From positions 834,501 to 898,500 of the forward strand of contig NZ_CP134147.1 in the NCBI RefSeq assembly GCF_032163505.1: a stretch of 64,000 nt of DNA. The letters are read 5' to 3'. Below the pieces are notes generated by a model, which did not search any database, was not told where the DNA came from, and was given only the letters and a program-made list of their open reading frames with translations. Positions 58,731 through 64,000 of this stretch are shown in pieces (within the stretch, counting starts at the first letter, position 1; every line of letters starts with the position of its first letter). Position numbers and translations under genes: made by a program. The stretch is from Streptococcus parasanguinis. GTDB lineage: Bacteria > Bacillota > Bacilli > Lactobacillales > Streptococcaceae.

Positions 58731-59948
58731 ATGGAAAAATACAACAATTGGAAACGAAAATTTTATGCAATATGGGCAGGGCAAGCAGTATCATTAATCA
58801 CTAGTGCCATCCTGCAAATGGCGATTATTTTTTACCTTACAGAAAAAACAGGATCTGCGATGGTCTTGTCTATGGCTTCATTAGTAGGTTTTTTACCCTA
58901 TGCGATTTTGGGACCTGCCATTGGTGTGCTAGTGGATCGTCATGATAGGAAGAAGATAATGATTGGTGCCGATTTAATTATCGCAGCAGCTGGTGCAGTG
59001 CTTGCTATTGTTGCATTCTGTATGGAGCTACCTGTCTGGATGATTATGATAGTATTGTTTATCCGTAGCATTGGAACAGCTTTTCATACCCCAGCACTCA
59101 ATGCGGTTACACCACTTTTAGTACCAGAAGAACAGCTAACGAAATGCGCAGGCTATAGTCAGTCTTTGCAGTCTATAAGCTATATTGTTAGTCCGGCAGT
59201 TGCAGCACTCTTATACTCCGTTTGGGATTTAAATGCTATTATTGCCATCGACGTATTGGGTGCTGTGATTGCATCTATTACGGTAGCAATTGTACGTATA
59301 CCTAAGCTGGGTAATCAAGTGCAAAGTTTAGAACCAAATTTCATAAGGGAGATGAAAGAAGGAGTTGTGGTTCTGAGACAAAACAAAGGATTGTTTGCCT
59401 TATTACTCTTAGGAACACTATATACTTTTGTTTATATGCCAATCAATGCACTATTTCCTTTAATAAGCATGGAACACTTTAATGGAACGCCTGTGCATAT
59501 TTCTATTACGGAAATTTCCTTTGCATTTGGGATGCTAGCAGGAGGCTTATTATTAGGAAGATTAGGGGGCTTCGAAAAGCATGTATTACTAATAACAAGT
59601 TCATTTTTTATAATGGGGACCAGTTTAGCCGTTTCGGGAATACTTCCTCCAAATGGATTTGTAATATTCGTAGTTTGCTGTGCAATAATGGGGCTTTCGG
59701 TGCCATTTTATAGCGGTGTGCAAACAGCTCTTTTTCAGGAGAAAATTAAGCCTGAATATTTAGGACGTGTATTTTCTTTGATCGGAAGTATCATGTCACT
59801 TGCTATGCCAATTGGGTTAATTCTTTCTGGATTCTTTGCTGATAAAATCGGTGTAAATCATTGGTTTTTACTATCAGGTATTTTAATTATTGGCATTGCT
59901 ATAGTTTGCCAAATGATAACTGAGGTTAGAAAATTAGATTTAAAATAA
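58731..59948 (+). CDS. mef(E): Macrolide efflux MFS transporter Mef
   Basis: This 405-residue major facilitator protein has 12 membrane helices. NWKRKFYAIWAGQAVSLITS starts it, and the loop 2-3 signature GVLVDRHDRKKIMIGADL is present. It pumps 14- and 15-membered macrolides using the proton gradient. Mef(A) and Mef(E) differ at about one position in ten; the Mega context favours mef(E), but I cannot separate them with certainty. CAGGAGATAAT precedes the ATG. It works with Msr(D), encoded downstream in the same transcript. The gene is intact. Confidence 0.93.
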   Translation: MEKYNNWKRKFYAIWAGQAVSLITSAILQMAIIFYLTEKTGSAMVLSMASLVGFLPYAILGPAIGVLVDRHDRKKIMIGADLIIAAAGAVLAIVAFCMELPVWMIMIVLFIRSIGTAFHTPALNAVTPLLVPEEQLTKCAGYSQSLQSISYIVSPAVAALLYSVWDLNAIIAIDVLGAVIASITVAIVRIPKLGNQVQSLEPNFIREMKEGVVVLRQNKGLFALLLLGTLYTFVYMPINALFPLISMEHFNGTPVHISITEISFAFGMLAGGLLLGRLGGFEKHVLLITSSFFIMGTSLAVSGILPPNGFVIFVVCCAIMGLSVPFYSGVQTALFQEKIKPEYLGRVFSLIGSIMSLAMPIGLILSGFFADKIGVNHWFLLSGILIIGIAIVCQMITEVRKLDLK

Positions 59949-59968
59949 ACAATATTGGAGGAATATTT

Positions 59969-59989
59969 ATGTATCTTATTTTCATGTAA
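59969..59989 (+). CDS. Leader peptide MYLIFM of msr(D)
   Basis: After TTGGAGGAAT an ATG at 59969 opens six codons, MYLIFM, and a stop. This is the described msr(D) leader on which macrolides stall ribosomes, letting transcription continue into msr(D). It is too short for normal gene callers. Confidence 0.9.
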   Translation: MYLIFM

Positions 59990-60002
59990 CTCTTCCTGCT
60001 AA

Positions 60003-60048
60003 AATCGCAGGGTTTTCCCTGCATACAAGCAAATGAAAGCATGCGATT
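60003..60048 (+). promoter_or_regulatory. Alternative hairpins before msr(D)
   Basis: GCAGGG (60007-60012) pairs with CCCTGC (60017-60022). AATCGCA (60003-60009) can instead pair with TGCGATT (60042-60048), which competes with the first hairpin. Such a switch fits control by the MYLIFM leader. Confidence 0.7.
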
Positions 60049-60067
60049 ATAGACAGGAGGAAATGTT

Positions 60068-61531
60068 ATGGAATTAATATTAAAAGCAAAAGACATTCGT
60101 GTGGAATTCAAAGGACGCGATGTTTTAGATATAAATGAATTAGAAGTATATGATTATGACCGTATTGGTTTAGTAGGAGCAAATGGTGCTGGAAAAAGCA
60201 CTTTACTCAGGGTACTTTTAGGAGAATTAACTCCCCCAGGATGTAAAATGAATCGTCTGGGTGAACTTGCCTATATTCCCCAGTTGGACGAAGTAACTCT
60301 GCAGGAGGAAAAAGATTTTGCACTTGTAGGCAAGCTAGGTGTTGAGCAATTAAATATACAGACTATGAGCGGTGGTGAAGAAACAAGGCTTAAAATAGCA
60401 CAGGCCTTATCGGCACAGGTTCATGGTATTTTAGCGGATGAACCTACGAGCCATTTAGACCGTGAAGGAATTGATTTTCTAATAGGACAGCTAAAATATT
60501 TTACAGGTGCACTGTTAGTTATTAGCCATGACCGCTATTTTCTTGATGAAATAGTAGATAAAATATGGGAACTGAAAGATGGCAAAATCACTGAGTATTG
60601 GGGAAACTATTCTGATTATCTTCGTCAGAAAGAGGAAGAACGTAAGAGCCAAGCTGCAGAATACGAACAATTTATTGCGGAACGTGCCCGATTGGAAAGG
60701 GCTGCGGAGGAAAAGCGAAAACAGGCTCGTAAAATAGAACAGAAGGCAAAAGGTTCTTCAAAGAAAAAAAGTACTGAAGACGGAGGGCGTTTAGCTCATC
60801 AAAAATCAATAGGAAGTAAGGAAAAAAAGATGTATAATGCTGCTAAAACCCTAGAGCACAGGATTGCGGCCTTAGGAAAAGTAGAAGCTCCGGAAGGCAT
60901 TCGCAGAATTCGTTTCAGGCAAAGTAAAGCATTGGAGCTCCATAATCCATACCCTATAGTCGGTGCAGAAATTAATAAAGTATTTGGGGATAAGGCTCTG
61001 TTTGAAAATGCATCTTTTCAAATTCCGTTAGGAGCAAAAGTGGCGTTAACTGGTGGTAATGGAATCGGAAAAACAACTTTAATCCAAATGATCTTAAACC
61101 ATGAAGAAGGAATTTCTATTTCGCCTAAGGCAAAAATAGGTTACTTTGCACAGAATGGTTACAAGTACAACAGTAATCAGAATGTTATGGAGTTTATGCA
61201 GAAGGATTGTGACTACAATATATCAGAAATTCGTTCAGTGCTAGCATCTATGGGGTTCAAACAGAACGATATTGGAAAAAGTTTATCTGTTTTAAGCGGT
61301 GGAGAAATTATAAAATTGTTGCTTGCTAAAATGCTCATGGGTAGATATAACATCCTAATAATGGATGAACCCAGTAACTTCCTTGACATACCAAGTTTAG
61401 AGGCTTTGGAAATACTAATGAAGGAGTACACCGGAACTATCGTGTTTATCACCCACGATAAACGATTACTCGAAAATGTAGCAGATGTAGTTTATGAAAT
61501 TAGAGATAAGAAAATAAATCTGAAACATTAA
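60068..61531 (+). CDS. msr(D): ABC-F ribosome protection protein Msr(D) (Mel)
   Basis: This 487-residue protein has two ATPase domains and no membrane part. Domain 1 has [23 protein letters not shown] and DEPTSHLD; the linker (~190-275) is long, charged and coiled ([18 protein letters not shown]); domain 2 has [23 protein letters not shown] and [12 protein letters not shown] proteins of this type release macrolides and ketolides from the ribosome. AGACAGGAGGAAATG gives a strong start. Expression is controlled by the upstream leader. With mef it makes the full resistance unit. Confidence 0.95.
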
Positions 61532-61621
61532 ATTTAAGGTAGTCGCTGGTCAGTATAGTCTGTTCTGGTTGGCGACTCCATTGTTAAAGAGTATAAAGAC
61601 TTTAGATTTTATGAATATTAA

Positions 61622-61656
61622 AAATAGGAACAGTCAATTGAACTGCTCCTATTTTT
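61622..61656. terminator. Bidirectional terminator, msr(D) and minus-strand cassette
   Basis: AAATAGGAACAGT pairs with ACTGCTCCTATTT around TCAATTGA. It is placed between the two convergent transcripts. Confidence 0.8.
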
Positions 61657-61948
61657 CTGCTAAATATATTGTAGTTTTCTTATATGTATAATGATAGATT
61701 AGCGGATTCTCATCTACGGTACTTACTTCAAATATGAAGAAGTGATCGCGGTTATCTCTGGACTTTTCCTTATTGAGGACAAAGTAATTCTTACGTGAAG
61801 TCGCCATTGTTTTTAGGATATCATCAGTTAGGAAGGTCAATGGAATATTCATGTTAGAGTAGCGGTAGAAGTCACGTTCAAAATCTTGGTAGCTCTCGCT
61901 ATAATAGTCCATTTGTAGGTGATTACGCTGAAACTCAAGCTGATTCAT
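61649..61948 (-). CDS. Small protein of the Y-polymerase accessory cassette (DUF5960-like)
   Basis: On the minus strand I start at the ATG complementary to 61946-61948, with GGAGG seven bases upstream; the longer frame from 61972 has no site. The 99-residue product begins MNQLEFQRNHLQMDYYSES and has the stretch RYSNMNIPLTFLTDDILKTM. It looks like the DUF5960 proteins found after YolD-like genes in streptococcal ICEs. Its start lies inside the end of the YolD-like gene, so translation is coupled. Function unknown; the family name is from memory and less certain than the cassette position. Confidence 0.65.
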   Translation of the reverse strand: MNQLEFQRNHLQMDYYSESYQDFERDFYRYSNMNIPLTFLTDDILKTMATSRKNYFVLNKEKSRDNRDHFFIFEVSTVDENPLIYHYTYKKTTIYLAEK

Positions 61949-62303
61949 AGAGCACCTCCTCGACAAGTTCAATACTAATAATGTCTTTTAATTTCAAATT
62001 GATGTGACCTGTTGTAGTTTTTATCAAAATGAAATCTTTGGTCAGACTTGGTATTGTTCCAGTGTAGGAAACACGCTTGTTTTTTTCAATCACTTGAATG
62101 CGTGTGCGTAGCTGCCCGGCGTATACTTGACTGAGGAGTAATAATTTCTTCTCTAGTGATAAGTCAGACATGTACGTTACTTTGTTTGTATCATCAGAGA
62201 GTGCTGATGCATGTTCAGATAGGAAAAAGCCCATCCATTTTTGCATCTTTGTATCCTGGTACTCTCTTGCTGATTGAAATGGTAAATATGAACGGTCAAT
62301 CAT
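61935..62303 (-). CDS. YolD-like protein
   Basis: This protein of 122 residues begins MIDRSYLPFQSAREYQDTK and continues KMQKWMGFFLSEHASAL. The C-terminal half, VIEKNKRVSYTGTIPSLTKDFILI to LKDIISIELVEEV, has the SH3-like beta pattern of YolD-type proteins. YolD-like genes sit beside umuC-type Y-family polymerases in mobile elements and plasmids of Firmicutes, and may control polymerase activity. Here its partner is broken (see 62648-63078), so it may have lost its purpose or act elsewhere in the cell. AAAGGATTTG precedes the start. Confidence 0.7.
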   Translation of the reverse strand: MIDRSYLPFQSAREYQDTKMQKWMGFFLSEHASALSDDTNKVTYMSDLSLEKKLLLLSQVYAGQLRTRIQVIEKNKRVSYTGTIPSLTKDFILIKTTTGHINLKLKDIISIELVEEVLYESA

Positions 62304-62315
62304 ATCAAATCCTTT

Positions 62316-62651
62316 CTATGCAGAGGCAAGGGTATTTTTATCAAATTGAATCGTAAAACCTTGAATTCCCCCACCTGTGTAACATTCTTTAAAGCGATTG
62401 ATTACCTCAGTATAGATTATCACAGATGAGCTTGTTGGCTTAATGCTAAATGTAAATTCCAATGGTAATCGGTTTTCAGATTTAGCATGTACTAGTCGTA
62501 TCGATATTTCAGTTGTTTTGAGTTTTCTCTGACGAAGTTTTGAAGTTGCTGTTTCAACGATTCCATGTAAAAATCTTTCAAGCATTTCAATATCATTACA
62601 TCCTTTGCTACGGATTTCTGAAAATTGTACTGTATTTTTTTCTTGTTTCAT
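62316..62651 (-). CDS. Small protein resembling a Y-polymerase little-finger domain
   Basis: This 111-residue protein has the pattern of a Y-family polymerase little-finger domain in isolation: SKLRQRKLKTTEISIRLVH, KSENRLPLEFTF, IKPTSSSVIIYTEVINRF, then YTGGGIQGFTIQF. The umuC remnant next door has the matching order VSIHIGYS, MKKSINAQNKIEPAN, LFRKK, YTSGAVRQIGVSY. The first 25 residues are unrelated. It overlaps the umuC remnant by 4 nt, as in an operon. The alignment is mine, by eye, and needs a structural search. It could be a decoy or a beta-clamp adaptor; both are guesses. Confidence 0.55.
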   Translation of the reverse strand: MKQEKNTVQFSEIRSKGCNDIEMLERFLHGIVETATSKLRQRKLKTTEISIRLVHAKSENRLPLEFTFSIKPTSSSVIIYTEVINRFKECYTGGGIQGFTIQFDKNTLASA

Positions 62652-63078
62652 TTTAATCCCTCCAATCCACCCGCGGAATGACCACCGATAAGTTTACTGC
62701 GTTCAATATTTCTGGAACCTTCAGTTAGGACGGTTCCTTTTTGTATGGCTAAAAAACCAAACTGTTCTCTGACAACATCAATAGCTGTCTGAAGTCTATT
62801 ATCTTTTTCAATTTGTTCTACATCATCAAAGAGTGATAGTAGAGTATAGCTTTCATCTACGAAGCCACTATAAGATACACCAATTTGTCTCACTGCACCA
62901 GAGGTGTATTTTTTCGGAATAATACAAGTACATGACTCACCATTGTTTTGGGGAGATTTGCGGGTTCAATTTTATTCTGAGCATTTATAGATTTTTTCAT
63001 CTCAGTCCTAGAATAGCCAATATGAATAGAAACGACAGTAGTCAATACTAGGGCTACTGTTCCGTTCCACAGTATCAT
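62648..63078 (-). pseudogene. umuC-type Y-family polymerase, C-terminal remnant with frameshift
   Basis: Two overlapping reading frames together make one C-terminus: TVVSIHIGYSRTEMKKSIN ... LFRKK then YTSGAVRQIGVSYSGFVDES, LLSLFDDVEQ and the typical end SKLIGGHSAGGLEGL. The frame changes at a run of A residues near 62906 (minus strand CGAAAAAATAC); one more A would restore the frame. The catalytic palm, with its metal-binding Asp residues, is absent, because the gene is cut at the edge of the element. So the gene is inactive twice over. It leads the minus-strand cassette. Confidence 0.8.
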
Positions 63079-63130
63079 TTAAAAATCATTTTCACACCCT
63101 TTCGTCTATTAGTATAGAAGAAAGCTCTCA

Positions 63131-63169
63131 GCACACGTGGAGTGTGTTGCTCTGCTCGTAAAAACCTAG
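63131..63169 (+). pseudogene. Displaced 3' end of rum/rlmCD, copy B
   Basis: Reading 63131-63169 gives AHVECVALLVKT and a stop. This aligns with the end of the intact rlmCD ([12 protein letters not shown]) and with copy A (ECVALLVKA), and it retains the conserved His-Val-Glu before the break. Upstream, homology ends near 63131, the probable right border of the inserted DNA. Confidence 0.7.
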
Positions 63170-63371
63170 AAACCTTTGAACGCAAGGGAGTTTGAAAAGC
63201 CTTGATTGCAAGGCTTTTTGTATTGGCGTGGGGAAGTATCAGAGTGAGAAAATTTTTGGAATGAATAGAAGTGATAGCTAGAAATTATCAGTTTCTATTT
63301 CCATTTACCCTGTGGGTACGTGTTTGTTTCCATTGACAAGGAGTTTATGGGAATAGAAACGTCCCCACCTT
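63140..63371 (+). repeat. Direct repeat flanking the resistance element, right copy
   Basis: Second copy of 57755-57985, same orientation. The distal 138 bp (63234-63371) differ from the left copy at four positions; the proximal part with the rum tail and terminator is more diverged. After 63371 the two flanks lose all similarity. Confidence 0.85.
63197..63219 (+). terminator. Terminator in right repeat
   Basis: AAGCCTTG, loop ATTG, CAAGGCTT and T3, identical to the hairpin at 57811. Confidence 0.75.
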
Positions 63372-63698
63372 ACATATCTCCAGAATGGACGATTGAAATT
63401 GAGACAATTTAATAGAGATAAGCTCTTGTTATGTTTCTTTTAAGTCAATAAACTAACAATACTCAAAGTATGCTCAAAAATATGATATAATCTAGAACAT
63501 AAGGCAATACTGTTTTAAAGTATTTTCTCTTAACCATGTCTCGTTAGACAAATCTGATTCGTCTGGTTTTCTAATAGATTTTAATGCTGACTTGGTTTTA
63601 TAGCCATTATGCTCTCCATTATTTTAGTGTAGAACACTTTGGTTATTAGTTTTTTGTTACATTGTAAGCAAATCAATAGAGATAGAAAAAGGGATTAT
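63372..63698 (+). promoter_or_regulatory. Non-coding stretch with promoter and long leader of the RpiR gene
   Basis: TATAAT at 63486-63491 gives a leader of about 200 nt before the ATG at 63699. In it, AGAC at 63546-63549 can pair either with GTCT just upstream (63538-63541) or with GTCT at 63561-63564, two exclusive hairpins. I see no coding region, and no known riboswitch match. Confidence 0.4.
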
Positions 63699-64000
63699 AT
63701 GTTTAGTTATGAGGTTGTAGCAAGTTTTAACGACTTAGAAAATGCTATTTATACAACTATTTTAGAAAATGAAAATATATCCTCTATGACAATCAAGGAA
63801 TTGGCCCAACTTGCACATGTATCAGTTGGAACCGTACAACGATTTTGCAAGCATCTAGGATTTGATGGATATAGCCATTTTAAGATTGCTTATAAAGAAT
63901 ATTTAAAAAATGAGCAAATTATTTTAAACAATCAAGACAATAATTCTTTGAAGCTATTCATTGATTATACTGAGCAAGATACTTTTTTGCAGCTGATTAT
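63699..64000 (+). CDS. RpiR/MurR-family transcriptional regulator, cut by window end
   Basis: About 100 residues are visible from ATG 63699. They form the N-terminal HTH_6 domain: NDLENAIYTTILENENISS, MTIKELAQLAHVSVGTVQRFCKHLGFDGYSHFKIAYKEYL. The C-terminal SIS sugar-phosphate-binding domain should follow beyond the window. The family controls sugar or amino-sugar uptake in response to phosphosugars. AAAAAGGG precedes the start. The target operon is probably downstream, outside the window. The A/T-rich codon use differs from rlmCD. Confidence 0.85.
   Translation, partial: MFSYEVVASFNDLENAIYTTILENENISSMTIKELAQLAHVSVGTVQRFCKHLGFDGYSHFKIAYKEYLKNEQIILNNQDNNSLKLFIDYTEQDTFLQLI

Larger units (their letters stand above)
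57986..63139. mobile_element. Mega-type macrolide efflux element between the direct repeats
   Basis: The 5154 bp between the repeats hold the full mef-msr(D) resistance unit with both leader peptides, and a minus-strand cassette of four small genes related to Tn5252-type accessory genes. That is the gene content of the Mega element of pneumococcus, which measures about 5.4-5.5 kb. There is no transposase or integrase. The exact Mega ends are not determinable from one sequence; I use the inner edges of the repeats as limits. Confidence 0.8.

Noticed and set aside
57986..63139. IS element or complete ICE carrying the resistance genes
   Set aside because: No transposase, relaxase, type IV secretion gene or full integrase is present. 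The gene content is that of the non-autonomous Mega element.

Overview
The window is a chromosomal segment of a low-GC Firmicute, almost certainly a Streptococcus. Markers of this are a complete rhamnose-glucose polysaccharide (rgp) cluster, an SMK-box (SAM-III) riboswitch before metK, a preQ1-II riboswitch before queT, the infC-rpmI-rplT operon, the aroDE / aroBC-tyrA-ylbF-aroA-aroK-pheA-LCP block, and a Mega-type mef/msr(D) macrolide-resistance element. Species is not decided by the sequence; an oral mitis/sanguinis-group species (for example the parasanguinis/australis branch) is my guess. Coding density is high and mostly on the + strand. I see no tRNA, rRNA, CRISPR array or intact transposase/integrase.

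Layout. 1-4.1 kb: end of gloA, a three-hairpin repeat, a PgdA-like deacetylase, and a convergent helicase/oxidoreductase pair. 4.2-21.7 kb: one long cell-wall polysaccharide locus. It holds a GacI/GacJ-like pair, a flippase and further GT2 enzymes (A/T-rich, probably variable), then gtrB, rmlD and the core rgpABCDEF. It ends with an A/T-rich DUF2142 membrane protein and a GacH/SccH-like glycerol-phosphate transferase. 21.7-25.7 kb: ebsA, ferredoxin, a LysM protein, cmk, infC-rpmI-rplT and dCMP deaminase. 25.8-28.3 kb: three paralogous membrane proteins of unknown function. 28.3-45.3 kb: a structured RNA I cannot name, metK, murA, GNAT, ytoI-like, map, yihY, a MarR + B3/B4 editing-domain pair, gtrA, queT, ligA, dgkB, pulA and ltaS. 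45.5-56.2 kb: an rRNA methyltransferase followed by the shikimate and aromatic amino-acid genes and an LCP wall-polymer ligase. 56.3-64 kb: rlmCD, then a mosaic mobile region.

The most interesting part is the right end. Behind the intact rlmCD gene lie two further fragments of a rum/rlmCD-type 3' end (encoding ECVALLVKA and AHVECVALLVKT). Each fragment is followed by the same terminator and downstream flank, and the last 138 bp of the two flanks differ at only 4 positions. About 5.15 kb lies between the flanks: a possible serine-recombinase tail, the mef leader-peptide attenuator, mef, the msr(D) leader peptide, msr(D), and a minus-strand cassette related to Y-family polymerase operons (frameshifted umuC tail, a little-finger-like small protein, YolD-like, DUF5960-like). 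The 3' end of rlmCD therefore looks like a repeatedly used integration site, with the direct repeats able to support loss or exchange of the cassette.

How the genes work together. RmlD finishes dTDP-rhamnose. RgpA/B/E/F build the rhamnan on an undecaprenyl carrier, RgpC/D export it, and the GacI/J-like pair, GtrB, the flippase and GacH-like enzymes probably add side groups outside the membrane. The LCP protein may attach wall polymers, and LtaS makes lipoteichoic acid with DgkB recycling its diacylglycerol by-product. The aro block runs from dehydroquinate to prephenate derivatives.
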